DNA of 64,000 nucleotides from Cerioporus squamosus (taxonomy: Eukaryota; Basidiomycota; Agaricomycetes; Polyporales; Polyporaceae), in assembly GCA_022592435.1 (NCBI GenBank), contig JABYQS010000076.1, positions 62,001-126,000 on the forward strand, in the 5' to 3' direction. A model generated the notes under the pieces. It was given only the letters and a program-made list of their open reading frames with translations. It did no database searches and was not told the origin of the DNA. Shown here in pieces: positions 33,195-45,881 of this stretch. How positions within the stretch are numbered: the first letter of the stretch is position 1; each line of letters starts with the position of its first letter. Position numbers and translations under genes: made by a program.

Positions 33195-35976
33195 ATGCTG
33201 GCCTCGAGGGCTGTTGCGGGACGGATCCCTCGACTGGCTCGGACGGTTCTATCGCGGCATCTGATAACATCTCCCACCAAAACTGTCGAGTCAATCTCGC
33301 AAAGCGCCGAGTGCTCAGGCTGCTGTACCTCCTCTCGCAGTCGCGCACGCCTCTCTCCCCGATTCCTCCACACGCACCCCGCTGCCATGTCTCTGGACGC
33401 TATCACGGCCTCGCTGTCGAAGCTCTCCATCTCCCCGGCGGCCACCGTCTCGCACGGCGCGACGAACTCGCCCGCGACCTGGCGCGAGGCCCTCGAGGGA
33501 AGCTCAAGTGCCCCGAAGGACTTTGAGCTCATCAAAACGCTCGTGTACAAGCCCAAGACCGCGAAGACTGCTACCCCCGTCCCGGTGTTCGTGATCGCGC
33601 GCGAGACGACGGACGTGCCATCGGGAGTGCTGGGGAAGACCTTGAACCTGAAGGATCTCCGCCTTGCGTCCGAGGACCTGCTGAAGGACTTCTTCAACTT
33701 GGACAAAAATTCTCGTGAGTATCCGCCAAGTTTAGGGTTGAGGGTGTTGTGGAGCCTCCATTTTGTGACCTGGGTTCTGCTTGCGCTGAAGAGAGGGATC
33801 GGAGGCATTGTGTCTTCAGTCCCGGTTACTGATACGTCTTCCCAGTGTCTCCCCTTGCTATCAATGCCCAGACGTACCCGAAGATCACCACCGTCATTGA
33901 CTCTACGATCGCGAGCTCATCAAAACCCTTCGCTGTCCGCGGTCTGTCCTCCGAATCTACTGTCTTCCTCTCTGGGAAGGATCTGTATGCGTACGTGAAG
34001 CAGTTTGCGACCGACGGAGCGCCCGCGCTCCATGAGGTCGAGATTGCCTCGCTGCAAGCTACCGCCGACGAGGCTGCCGCGTCGAAGACTGCCCCTGTGA
34101 AGAAGGAGAAGGACGACGCGAAGATCGAGGGTGCTATCCAGATCGCTATCGGTGTCAAGAAGGAGGTCGATTTTCCGACATGGTATACGAACGTCCTCAT
34201 CAAGGCCGACATGCTCGACTACTACAACGTCAGCGGCTGCTACATCCTCAGACCGTGGTCATATAGCATCTGGGAGATCATCCAAGGTATGTGTTGGGCG
34301 TGTCTATACCAGGTCTCCCACTCATGTCGTCTGCAGAATGGTTCAACGAAAAGATCAAGGCAATGGGTGTACAGAACGCCTACTTCCCGATGTTTGTTTC
34401 CTCGAAGGTCCTTGAGCGAGAAAAGGACCACGTCGAGGGATTTTCTCCTGAGGTCGCATGGGTCACACGAGCGTAAGTGTGACAGTCCACCACTTTGTAG
34501 TGTTACCGTTTGCTCATTTGTCTTGCAGAGGAAGCTCAGATCTTGAGGAGCCCATCGCCATTCGTCCCACGTCCGAGACCGTTATGTACCCTTGTACGTT
34601 CGCACGGGTTATCCGCATTGCTTCGGTGGCTGACGGTTAGTTAGACTACGCAAAGTGGATTCAGAGCCACCGAGACCTCCCCCTGAAGCTTAACCAGTGG
34701 AACTCCGTCGTCCGGTGGGAGTTCAAGAACCCGCAGCCCTTCCTCCGTACGCGGGAATTCCTCTGGCAAGAGGGCCACACCGCACATCTGACTAAGTCCG
34801 AGGCCGACAAGGAGGTACTCGAGATCCTCGACCTCTACCGCCGGATCTACGAGGAGCTCCTCGCCGTCCCCGTCATCCCCGGTGTCAAGTCCGAGAAGGA
34901 GAAGTTCGCAGGTGGTCTGTACACGACAACCGTCGAGGGCTTCGTCCCGACTACCGGCCGCGGCATCCAGGGCGCGACTTCGCACTGCCTCGGGCAGAAC
35001 TTCTCGCGCCCGGAGATGTTCAACATCTTCGTCGAGGACCCGAACGACCCTACCGGCCAGGGCAAGACGTACGTCTGGCAGAACTCGTGGGGCCTCTCGA
35101 CGCGCACGATCGGCGTCATGGTCATGATCCACGGAGACAACCAGGGTCTCGTCCTCCCCCCGCGCGTCGCGTCTGTGCAGGTCGTAGTTGTGCCCTGCGG
35201 TCTCACTGCGAAGTCGACGACGGAGCAGCGCAAGACCGTCAACGATGCGTGCGCCGACCTCGCGCACACGCTCAAGAAGGCCGGCATCCGTGCACAGGCT
35301 GATCTCCGTGACGGCTACACCCCGGGCTACAAGTTCAACGACTGGGAGCAGAAGGTCAGTGACTAACGCTCTTCTCGTCACTCAAGGCGACTGACGTGAT
35401 AACGAACAGGGTGTGCCCCTCCGTCTCGAGATCGGTCCCGCAGACCTCGCAAAGGAGCAGACGCTCTCCGCCCGCCGCGACACCGGCGCGAAGAACCCCA
35501 TTCCGCTCAAGGACATCACGACGACCGTCCAGGGCCTGCTCGACCAGATCCAGGCGGATATGTTCCAGCGCGCGAAGGACGTGTACCACTCGCGCCTGCG
35601 CGAGGTGCACCGCTGGGAGGACGTCGTGCCGACGCTCGACGACAAGTGCGTCGTCGTCATCCCCTGGTGCGAGGAGGAGGCCTGCGAGGACGACATCAAG
35701 GAGCGCAGTGCCAAGGCGTGAGTGTCCTTACCTTCCTTCTTTCTTTCCACGCACATCGCTGGCATGGGCATGTGTGGGTGTTGTCGACGCTGTACTGACT
35801 GACGTGCCCCCGACAGGTCCGAGCCGACGGACGAGCGTGCGCCCTCCGCGGGCGCCAAGTCGCTCTGCATCCCCTTCGACCAGTCGCACTGGCCGAAGAT
35901 CGAGCCCGGGGTCACCAAGTGCGTCGGGTGCGGCAAGGACGCGAAGCGCTGGACCATGTTCGGCCGCTCGTACTAG
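33195..35976 (+). CDS. Prolyl-tRNA synthetase, eukaryote/archaea type, with optional mitochondrial leader
   Basis: The core protein starts at the ATG at 33387 ([16 protein letters not shown]). An N-terminal YbaK/ProX-like domain ([18 protein letters not shown] to [12 protein letters not shown]) is linked through a Lys-rich stretch to the class II catalytic core: [33 protein letters not shown], motif 2 [14 protein letters not shown] and the motif 3 region. An anticodon-binding domain and a C-terminal zinc-type domain ([12 protein letters not shown]) follow, ending in the conserved RSY. It charges tRNA-Pro. An in-frame ATG at 33195 has no stop before the core and adds 64 residues beginning [20 protein letters not shown], a basic, amphipathic, acid-free stretch like a mitochondrial presequence. 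The upstream ATG has C at -3 (weak) and the inner ATG has G at -3, so leaky scanning could give both forms. Seven or so introns, all normal. Confidence 0.93.
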
Positions 35977-37152
35977 ACGACTTGCCACTGCCAGGCAGGG
36001 GACGTGGCAGGCACTTGAGTAGTAGATATAATTCAACATGTACGTATATTGGGCACGAGGGTCGTCTCTGCTGTCGCTGTGAATGTCCAGATCATTGCTT
36101 ATCCGCGCTGTGCTTGGTGCGTCTGCCTGACTTCGAGAATGCGCTTCCCTTGGAGTGGACACAAGGCTACCTTCTATGTTCGCCCGGGCAGCACTTGTCG
36201 TCCTCGACTACAGTGTGGCGCAAACAAGGCGCGCCTTCGGAACGTATTCGGGGACAAGCTCTCAGCCAACCTCCGGCCTGGTGTACCTCCCTCCTGAAGA
36301 TGTGTGGCATAACGGGATGTATTGCATTGCTTCCAATGTGCGGAGCCCTTCGCGGGGCAATAGAGGTCGTAAAGTACAAAGCAAGAGAGACACAGGCGGT
36401 AGACATGCGGGGCCGTGGGCCCGGGACAACTACGACTAACGTAAACGTAACGGGTGCGGAATGCGAGTGCATAACATATGCGCGTGCTGCATGCCGCTGC
36501 TGCGTGCGGCGTGGTACCTGGTATGTGACTGTGCGCGCCATGAGCTGCGAGCTACGGACTGAGGCAGAATACTACTGTGCTTCTAGCGCGTGAGGCGGGG
36601 GGCGGGGAATAGATAGATACAGGTGCTAAAAGTGGGATGGGATGGATGGGGCATGGGATATGGATATTCGAGACTGGATATGGACATGGGCGAGTGTCGG
36701 TGATATCAAAATGGGGAGTGTCTGTGAACGTGAATGTGGATGGAGTAGAGATTGCGAGCGTGAAAGAATGCGGGCGGGGAGAGGTACCGACGTCGACCAC
36801 AGCGCAGCACGTGCAGAGAGCATGGGCGTGACGAGAACAGCTGAGGAACAGTGATGAAGGCGGGGACGGGGACGAGGAACGGAGGAGGGAAGAGGGTGGA
36901 GGATATACAACGTGGGGGAGAGTGACGATTGGGACAACAATAAACACCATGCGGGTATGCAGACATGCAGTTTTGACGTGACTTGGAGGAGCGTCCGAGC
37001 GGCGACGAAAGTTCATGCTAGACAACACAGCGCGCGACCGTGCACGCGAGAACGAAGAGCAGGGGCAAGATGGAAGGAATCATGCATAATCCAGATCCAG
37101 GTGCAGAGGGGCGCAGTATCCGTCCAGAGTCGACCAAGAGGAATGATGCCCT
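35977..37152. other. Convergent intergenic spacer with GGATATGG-type low-complexity stretch
   Basis: 1.2 kb between two stop codons. From about 36,630 to 36,700 the plus strand is a run of degenerate GGGATG/GGATATGGA words, and 36,830-36,915 is purine-rich. No gene or inverted repeat is apparent. Confidence 0.45.
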
Positions 37153-39158
37153 TCACCGCTCCTCGAACACCGCACCGTCGCTGCCATTCTCTTGTGCTTG
37201 CGCTGCAAGCATGTGCTCTTCCAAGGCCTGCTGCTCGCGGATCATTTGCTTCAGGACGGGGAGCTCCGTCTGCAGGGATACCTGCGCGCTCTCGTTCCAC
37301 CGCTCAAGGGCCCAGTCACGGACGAATACGCTCGCCTGCATCATGGGCAGCTGTTAGCAACTGGCTTCAAGGTAGCAATAATAAATACCAACCTTCATGA
37401 ACTTTTTCGAAGCGTACTTCTTGTAGAATGACTGGTGACGGATGGGCTTGAGGATGTAGTTGAGCATGAGGCTGGCTGTGGGAACAATCTCGCTCTCGCG
37501 GTATGACGAGTAGTGCGCGAGATTCGGTGTCTAAATACAACGGTGAGCGACCCGAGCATGACGCAGTAGACATAATACTCACCCAATCCGGAAACCCGAG
37601 AATAAGGCGCGCGAGCCAGGCGGACGCCGCGGCGAGTAACGATGGGGGCGCGGCGATGAGGCGCCATTCGAGACATTGGATCTCGAGCAGGTACTTGCCA
37701 ATCGTGCGGACCTGGACGTTGTAGTCGTCCGCCTTGCTGATGCGCCTGAGGAAGTGGATCGGGTTGGGGTAGCTTAGGTTCCAGTCAATCGTCTTGAGCA
37801 CGTAACGTTCCGCCTGGAGGATCTCCGACTCGGTGTAGGACTCCTCGGCACAATAGAGGAAGTTGCTGGCAGACGGAGCAACGATCTCCTCGACCTTGGC
37901 GGCGATGAACATGCACGTGATCCCAACCAGCTGCAACTTGGCGAGCGAAACAACGCGCTTCGAGAGGAAACGGTCGATGATGTTCACAGCCAGGAAGAGC
38001 GTCTCGGGCAGGAGACGGAAACGCGAGTGCACCTGGATGAGCCAGTCGATCAGGATGCCACGCATCTTCCACGCGAGATCCTTCTGGTTCTCCATGTAAT
38101 GCGGGTTGGGCATCGTCGTTTGCTGTGGAGACGGTGTTACATCACGCATATAAGCAGAGGCGGAGAGCGTACCTCGACCTCCTTCAAGTACTCGAAGATC
38201 TCGACGACGTACTCGCTGACCATGAGCGGGTCGTCGGCGTCTTCTGCGTCCAGGTCATCCCAGTTGTTACCGTTCGGATCAGCCTCTACTTCCTCTGCGG
38301 GAATGGCTGCCTCTTCCTCCTCCTCAATCTCAGCTTCATGATAGTCGGGCACATCTGACGACGTGCGCCGTTTCTTGGTAACCCGGCTCGCCTCCTCCTC
38401 GTCCACCTCCGGTTTTGACGTTTTGGCGATGCGTCTGGGAACATGCGACTTGGCGGGTATGCCGGTACGTACCGCTTCACGAGCAGCGACGAACCGCTTC
38501 GGTGAAGGAATGGGAGCGGGAGGCTGGGGATCGACAGCCATGGCGTCCTCGTCCACTTCTCTGAGCGGCTGTAATGACTGGCCTTGCGAGCGCCCGACAT
38601 CTCGCGTGCGACGCGTCGTGGTTGTGGTGACAGTGGTGGAGGTTGTTGTCGAGTCAACGACGGTGCGGAGGGGCTTACGAGATGTAGTCGTGGTCGTCTG
38701 CTTGAGAACGACACCCTCGAACTTCTCCTTGATCTCCTTGACCCGCTCCTTGCCCTTGAGTTCCGCACCAGTGGCTACCGCCTTCGCCTTGTTCTCAGGC
38801 GGTTTGGGAACCTCGCCAAGGGCCTCTCGCTTGCGCTTGACCTGGGGCGCGGGGTCGGCCTTGGATGGACCTGCTGGACCGACAGACTTGGCCCTGGTGG
38901 CTGCGGTTGAGGCGGTCGCGCGGGCGACCCCGGGTGGTTTGGCATTCTCGGGCTTATCTGCTGCGGACTGTGTGGAAGGGGGTTTCGCGCGGGAGGCTAC
39001 TGTACGTCCCTGACGTGCTGTAGAGTTCTCCTTGTCTCTGAGGACGGTGGTGCGACCGGCGGCCCTTGTCACACGCCGTGTCTGCGACGGACGACGGTGA
39101 GCTCGGCGCGGACGGTGGCACAGGCAACACGGACACTCACGGGGATGGCTGAAGACAT
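37153..39158 (-). CDS. G2/mitotic B-type cyclin
   Basis: A six-codon first exon (ATG at 39158, MSSAIP) splices at 39081 to TRRVTRAAGR, giving the usual B-cyclin opening. A KEN box (LRDKENSTARQ) near residue 20 would direct APC/C-dependent destruction. A long Thr/Lys-rich unstructured region follows, then an acidic stretch and the two cyclin folds: NPHYMENQKDLAWKMRGILI, DWLIQVHSRFRLLPETLFLA, RFLSKRVVSLAKLQLVGITC, FIAAKVEEIVAP, and the second fold around SASAWLARLILG-type helices. The protein would activate Cdk1 for mitotic entry and exit. The final exon ends GAVFEER. It is divergent from ISM1 across only 253 bp. Which CLB paralogue it is cannot be decided from this sequence alone. Confidence 0.93.
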
Positions 39159-39411
39159 GAAGAGGCAGCAGAGGTCGTGGGTGGATAGACGTACAGGATG
39201 GAGGAGGACACGGTTGGATAGAGGACGTCAACGAGCGCCCGCGACACGCTCGTTTTGTTCAACACCAGCCACAAACACAACAAAATAACACGCCCCGCCC
39301 ACCGCGTCTGACACGTGACACGCGCCCCGCCGCGCTGGCCTCCGACTCCGAGTCCGTCCTTTCCGCGCAAAGTCTGCCAGCTGCTTTGTCTCCTCTCTCC
39401 TCTCCCGGTCC
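39159..39411. promoter_or_regulatory. Short divergent promoter, B-type cyclin / ISM1
   Basis: Only 253 bases separate the two divergent start codons. It contains a CACGTG E-box-like palindrome at about 39,311 within a GC-rich CACGTGACACGCG stretch. Both genes probably share control elements here. Confidence 0.45.
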
Positions 39412-42400
39412 ATGCCGCCGTGGTCTCTCCTCTCGGCGGGCCCGCGACTGTCTCTTGCTTCACGATGCTCTCGTAGATGGCTCTCTTCCTCGCCGCCATG
39501 GTCGACCGTGGCCGCGCACGACCAGCAGCCCGCCCAGCGCTGGGGAGACACGCTCCTCCTCCCGAAGACTGGCTTCCCGCTATACAATGACCCTTCGGCG
39601 GACCCCAAAGTACGCGAAAAGACAACGGAGGCTCTCTACCGATGGCAGGTCCGCATACATGCACACGTCTAGCAATCAGTGACTTAGCACCGGAGCAGTG
39701 GGAGAACGCGAAAGGCCCCCTCTTTGTCTTCCTTGACGGTCCTCCATACGCGAACGGAGACCTGCATATGGGTGAGTCTATGCTGCCATGGCGATGCCCT
39801 TCGTACTTGCAGTCGTTCCTCGATGCTTGCCGTCGCGCACAAGCGAGCTTCGACTCTTTCTCTCTGCTGTCACGCTCAAACCTTCTTTGGAGAGTTCTCG
39901 GATCCGAGGCCATGCGAGCACGTATGTGAATAAGACGTATAGTCTCCATTGCTCGCATTGGCGGGCTGGCAGGCTGGCGGGTCGTGACCAGAATTGTGGA
40001 TGTGGAAGTCCCTCAAACTACCGGACTGCCGCTGTACGTCCACTCCGCCTGTCTCATTTTCGCTCTTTGACCGCTGCGATGCACCTGACTGGTTTCGGAC
40101 TCGTATGGCTCCAAGGATATACCGCAAAGCATTACTCTGGTTGAGCTATTTGAACGGCGCCAGATTCATCGAGGACGCATAGATGCGTCTCCGGCAAAGG
40201 TCCTGTCACCCCTTCCTCCCTGCGGTATGTCCGACGTGGTGCACAACCCTTGAGTGCGTATATGCGTATCTTCAGGCTGAAGGAACGGCCTGCAGAGGAG
40301 ATACCGCACTTGCCAGCCTCATCGTCACGCCGGGAGTGCTGTCTACTGCAAGTGGCTCTCACGGCAGTGAATTAGAGGTGATTGCCAGGCAAAAGCGGGC
40401 AAGTCCGGGATGTATGTGGACACTCGCTCCCACCCTTTTCGTTCGTACTCGAGGTTGGCAGAGCGGGAGGGGGTACGGGTACAGATTGCCCGTGGAACAT
40501 CCTGTACTAGGGAATCTCGACCTGTACCTACCAACGTGCCCTCGGAGCCAAATGCATGAGATCTTGTTCTCTCTCCATTTGTGTATACGTACCAGTCAAC
40601 TTCAGTTCGCCTGAGCGATCTCGTTAGGGCAATTTCCTGGGGCAACGCTTGGGTAGTATGTACCGTTTAGGTTGTGAAGTACCCAATAATGCAGGCCCGT
40701 AAATGCGTGAAAGGGCTCGCAAACTCGGCTTCGTGAACTGCCAGCTTCTATAGGCCTTTTGGAACCTACTCGCACAGTATTGGTGACTGACAACCTTGCT
40801 GCTAGGTCATGCCTTGAACAAGATTCTCAAGGATATTATCAACCGGTACCGTGTCTCGCAGGGTAACCGGGTGAAGTAAGTATTGTCAGTCCATCCAGTG
40901 ATGATCACGTAGCTGAGGATATGCTGCAAGTTACCACCCGGGATGGGACTGCCATGGCCTTCCTATTGAGAACAAGGTCCTCAAACAGCTCGGAGTGCGT
41001 CTGAAGCTGTTCAGGCATGCGGTTTGTCTGATAATCATTTCTCACAGGTGGAGGTGAACGAACTCACGCCGTCGCAAGTCCGCGCAGAGGCCGAGAAATA
41101 TGCGCACAAGGAGGTCGCCTCCCAAATGGCGCAGTTCCGCGAGCTCGGCGTGATGGCAGACTGGAGCCCAGAGACGACATATCGCACTTTAGGTACGTAT
41201 ATAAGCGCATTTGCCCATTCGCGATCCTTCTGAGCGGTGCTCTCGCAGATCCGGACTATGAGTTGCGGCAACTTGAGATCTTCAAGGCCATGGTCGAGAA
41301 GGGTCTGATCTACCGGCAACACCGTCCCGTGCACTACTCGCCATCCTCTCGCTCTGCGCTTGCGGAGGCGGAACTAGTCTACAACGAGGCACACGTGTCT
41401 CACTCGGTTTACGTCTCCTTCCAGCTCGACCCCTCTAGCGCAGGCATGTCAGAATCGCTCCGGTCACTGCTTGCTGGGAAGGATAACGTCGCCATGCTCG
41501 TCTGGACTACGACTCCTTGGACTTTGACTGCTAACATGGTCAGTGCTATGCGCGTAGTATCACTCCTCAGTGTTGACCATATGTTCCTCCGCAGGCCATT
41601 GCGGTGAACCCGGAGATGTGGTACCGCCTCGTCTCAGTGAAGGACGAGGGCGGCCGCGAGTCTGCCCTGGTATATGCGGTAGAACGTGATGAAGCTCTTC
41701 AGCATGTTCCCGGACTCTTCGCATCCCCTCCTGTCGTGCTCGGCGAGATCGAAGGTATATCCGTCCATTCGTAACCACTATTCACGTCAGTTCATCTCAT
41801 ATGTAGGTTCCGACCTCGTTGGTTCGAGCTACCGTCCGATATTCGCCCCGCTGCACCAATCTCCCTCCGCGCTGTCCTCTCTGCCCGTCATTGCTTCATC
41901 GCACGTTACGAACGACTCCGGCACAGGCCTTGTGCATTGCGCTCCTGCCCACGGAGCAGAAGATTACTCGGTCATGCAGGCACTCGGTCTCATTTCGTCT
42001 TCTCTCACCAGAACGCTCGCGGATGCTACGCGTACTGTGTCTGATGGGTCCGAGATCGTGTGCCACGTCAACGGTGTTGGACAGTTCACCGAGGACGTCG
42101 CGGACGTGGTTGGGAAGGACTCTGCGCTCGAGCTTGTTGCGAAGGACGTCCTGGGCGAGGGTGGTCGGGCTATCGTCGGACTGCTCACGAAGATCGGCGC
42201 GCTGAGGAAGGTGCAGCGGTTCAAGCACAGGTATCCCTATGACTGGAAGACGGACAAGCCTGTGATCACACTGTGAGTGAGATGGAGCATATGCAGTGTG
42301 GATATACTGACTGACTCCGTTCAGTGCTACTTCGCAGTGGTTTGCGAACTTGGACGACATCAAAGACGACGCCATTGCTGCCCTGCAGGACGTCCACTTT

Positions 42401-44290
42401 GTTCCCGCAATTTGTGAGTACCGTCTCGCTCTCTCCTTACAGTACTCGCTCACTGTTCCCGTTAGCGCGCAACCGGCTCGAGTCCTTCGTCCGCTCCCGT
42501 TCCGAGTGGTGCATCTCCCGCCAACGCGTCTGGGGCGTCCCCATCCCCGCGCTCTACCACGTTCCCTCAAACACGGCCGTCCTCGACTCCGATTCACTCG
42601 ACCACGTCCTCTCCGTCCTGCGCGAACACGGTCCGCGCTACTGGTGGGACGGCCCCGTCTCGGCGTTCGTGCCCCCATCGCGGCGTGACGGCCTGAGCGA
42701 TGCCGAGCTCTCGGCGGTCTGGCAGAAAGGCACCGACACGATGGACGTCTGGTTCGACAGCGGAACCGCGTGGAGCCAGCTAGACGACCTGTACGCCTCG
42801 CTTGGAGGGTCTTCGCAGGACGGCAAGGAAGTCAAGCGCACGTTCGGCTCGGACGTATGTCTCGAGGGCACGGACCAGCACCGCGGGTGGTTCCAGAGCC
42901 TGCTGCTCACAGCGCTCGGGAGCGCGACGACGGACGAGCGGAGGCGCGCCGCGCCGTACTCGACGCTGATCACGCACGGGATGGTCCTCGACGAGGCGGG
43001 GAAGAAGATGAGCAAGTCGCTTGGGAACATCGTCTCTCCCATGACGGTCATCCACGGGGGCAAGGGCAAGAAGGACAAGGCGTACGGGCCGGACGTGCTC
43101 AGGCTGTGGGTCGCGACGGTTGAATTTGGAAAGGACATGACGATTGGCTCGACGGTGCTGCAGCAGTGCGCGGAGACGATGCGCAAGATCCGGAACTCGT
43201 CGCGATTCATACTCGGCAGCCTAGGCGACAAGCCGTTTAAGAACAAGGTTTCACAGGATGAGCTCGGGCTTGCGGATCGGTATGTCTTGCATCGCCTGCA
43301 TAGGCTGGACAAGATGGCCAGGGCGGGCTATGAGGGGTACAACTACCCTCAGGGTGCGTGCTTTCCTCTTCGTGTGCTATACATAGGATGAGGGAGGCTG
43401 ATGCGGTCCTATCTGGTGGCAGTCATCAACGAGCTGTCCTACTTCGCGAACATCACTCTCTCCTCGTTCTACTTCGACATGAACAAAGACTGCTTGTATG
43501 CGGACCGCGTGGACGGGCTCGAGCGGCGCCGCGTCTTGACTGTGCTCGACCAAGTGCTCACGACCATGACGCGGGTCCTCGCGCCTGTCCTCCCGCACCT
43601 CGCGGAAGAGATACACGCCACGCTGCACGGCCCCGATTCTCCATCCGTCTTTACCACCCCGTGGACACCTCTGGTGCGTCGTCGTGTCCCGTGGGCTGCG
43701 CTGCTCCTCTCGTTGACTACTGTTGTTATTGTGTGCAGCCCGACGACTTCGTGGACATGCAAGCCGAGGAGGACATGGACAAGCTCTTCCGCATCCGCTC
43801 CAAGGTGAACGCGCTCCTCGAGAACGCGCGCAAGGACGGTGTCGTGAAGAGCTCGCTCTCTGCGGACGTTGCGATGAACGTCTCGTCCGCGTCCACGTCG
43901 GACGTCATCGACCTCCTCGGGCGCGAGGGTACGTTTCTACACACGCTCCTGCCCCGACGTGCGTCCCGGATGCTCACACTGTCTTGTCTCCATTCATTCA
44001 GAGCATACACTGAAGTCGCTGTTCGGCGTCTCTGGCGTCAGCCTGTGCGACCGCAGCGTCGACGAGACGGCGCCTTCCTGGCAGTACAAGGACGCCGTTG
44101 AGATAGACGGTGCGTGCCGTCTTCCTCCCTCCCTCCTTCCGCGTAGCTGAATGTCGTGCGTTGCACAGGCACGGAGATAGACGTCGCCGTCCGCCCTGCG
44201 GCGCTGGAGAAGTGCCCTCGGTGCTGGACGTACACGCGGCCGGTCGGCGACGAGCTGTGCAAGCGCTGCACGGACGTCGTCCGCTCGTAG
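39412..44290 (+). CDS. ISM1: Mitochondrial isoleucyl-tRNA synthetase
   Basis: Starts [20 protein letters not shown] and continues with Arg/Ser-rich residues, a mitochondrial presequence. The class I HIGH motif is GDLHMGHALNK, cut by an intron between G and H (39771|40806). Then come [41 protein letters not shown] (editing domain), [23 protein letters not shown] and the KMSKS loop [11 protein letters not shown]-terminal Cys4 zinc motif, [19 protein letters not shown], is typical of the bacterial/mitochondrial IleRS form. The enzyme charges mitochondrial tRNA-Ile and edits valine. All introns but one are 45-75 nt; the one inside the HIGH motif is 1,034 nt. The frame is intact to the TAG at 44288. 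Confidence 0.95.
39772..40805 (+). other. ISM1: Oversized 1,034-nt intron in ISM1, possible insertion
   Basis: Donor GTGAGT follows CATATGG, and the acceptor GCTAG with a CTGAC branch point precedes GTCATGCC. Joining them gives LHMGHALN, so the intron is real. It is 15-20 times longer than its neighbours. No clear terminal repeats or long coding frame could be recognised inside, so its origin is unclear. Confidence 0.8.
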
Positions 44291-44915
44291 GGCTGGAGCA
44301 TCTCACTGTGCCATATACTAGTGTAGTAATTGGGATAATCAATCGACAGCAGAGTTCTCAGCTCACCGTGTCCGCAGAGCCACAGCGCTCCCGCGAACCT
44401 GCAGTTGTGTGTGGCGGTCCGGCAACTAAACGAGAGGCCGTGCGGCGCATCTGAGATCGGCGATCATCGCCTGGCGTGTTCGATATTAATAGGGAGGCGT
44501 ACATGTTGTGTACAGGTTCATGGGGTGGTTTATTGGATAGGAGATGTCGGTTGTTGTATTCGCGGCAGCGCAGGGCACCTCCCTCGTTGTCGACTGAGGC
44601 CGAATGCCGCTCTAGCCTAAGAAATACCATGGAGAGGTGAGGTACGCAGCATTGCAGTTGTCGCGATGAACTCGAGCCGGTGGATCCGCGGCAGAAGATC
44701 GACAAGTTGCTGCAGTGCAGTCTATCACAAGTCTAGAGTTTCCGCAAAGCAGAGCGTCACAGCGACAATGCCGATTGTTGCTTCATCTTTTGTGCAGGGC
44801 AGCAGCAGGCATGCGCATCTCGTCGTATTTTACCAATCATCAGTATCCTACACGGGCAGCAATAGATCTATCCTTCCGTTTCCTCTCTTTGTGGCTGAGT
44901 CGCAAGAGCGGGTGC
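44291..44915. other. Convergent intergenic spacer
   Basis: 625 bases between the ISM1 and DJ-1-like stop codons. No coding or repeat signal was recognised. Confidence 0.5.
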
Positions 44916-45881
44916 TCAGGCGAACGTTCCTTTCGGGAAGACCATCGGCCCCGCGACTTCCGCACGCTTCTCCTTGCCGCAAAGGAGCTCGACAAGCGTG
45001 AGTGCGAAAGGGAACGCGGTACCTTGGAACAATTGTTAGCCGGAGCAAGTCAGAAGCGTACACGGCTAGGACACACCGGGACCGCGGCTGCATACAGGGC
45101 ATGAAAACAATAAGTATTGAGATATGCGCTGCGAGAGGGAGAGATGTCGGTCTGACCTCGTTACTAGCTTTCCTGAGACCACGACGGGTTCTTCAGAGTA
45201 CTCAAACGCTACACGAGTACAACCGTCAACGAAGTAAGACCAATGTGCATAGATCCATGGGCCTACCATCTATGAGCTGATCGGCGACACTGGGATGGGA
45301 AGTCAACGGCTGCTTCGGCAACTTGGACCTCAAGGCCGCAAGGCTCCCTGGAAGCAAGAGATAGTTCGGTTAGTACCATAGGCCGGGCTGCGTGTGAGTA
45401 CGCACCGGCGCAGATCATCCCTACGAATTTGCCGTCCTCCAGGTACCGCCGGACAAGGTGCTGGACCGGGGAGTTCCCGGAGATCGTCTCGGCGCCCTTG
45501 GCTCCACCAGGGATGACCAGCAAATCGTATTTGTCCTTTGTGTGCTTTTGTTTGTGCTTCTACAACGGGTACACGAAGATCGCAACCTACCGGAGTCGCC
45601 GCTTGAGGAGAGAAGTATGTGTCGGGAAGGATGTTGATCCCTCGCGAACCCTTGGCGAAAGGCGGGTTCTGCTCGTAGGATCCCGAGTTTCCGTCTCGCT
45701 CTTCGTTGGATACGAAGGCAGATGTGCAGGAGACACCAGCTCTGACGAGCGTGTCGTAGGTGATGGTGCTAGATGGAGAGCCTCTTCAGCGCAAGGTCCT
45801 CGCAGCGTTCCGAGCGATTGAAGCAGCGCACAATTCCATCTCCTCTGTCCCGTCAGCAATCAAAATCAAAGCGGAAGGCAT
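44916..45881 (-). CDS. DJ-1/PfpI family protein
   Basis: Seven exons; the first is 45881-45832 and begins MPSALILIADGTEEMEFTIT, the standard DJ-1 start with its conserved Glu (position 16 region). Then come LLVIPGGAKGAETISGN and the nucleophile elbow GMICAGSLAAL with the reactive Cys. A late segment reads VVVSGKLVTSRGPGTAFPFA, joined through three small exons, one only 11 nt, followed by LTLVELLCGKEKRAEVA. Length (about 210 residues) and order match eukaryotic DJ-1/PARK7-type proteins, which act in oxidative-stress response and methylglyoxal handling (glyoxalase III/deglycase activity reported for the family). The stop is at 44916-44918 after KGTFA. It is divergent from the coiled-coil gene across 366 bp. 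Confidence 0.9.

Noticed and set aside
34641..35381. 246-codon frame opposite the prolyl-tRNA synthetase
   Set aside because: Antisense shadow of the conserved catalytic exon; no motif.
39776..40800. Solo LTR or terminal-inverted-repeat transposon inside the ISM1 intron
   Set aside because: No matching terminal repeats or target duplication could be identified by eye; only the unusual length is certain.
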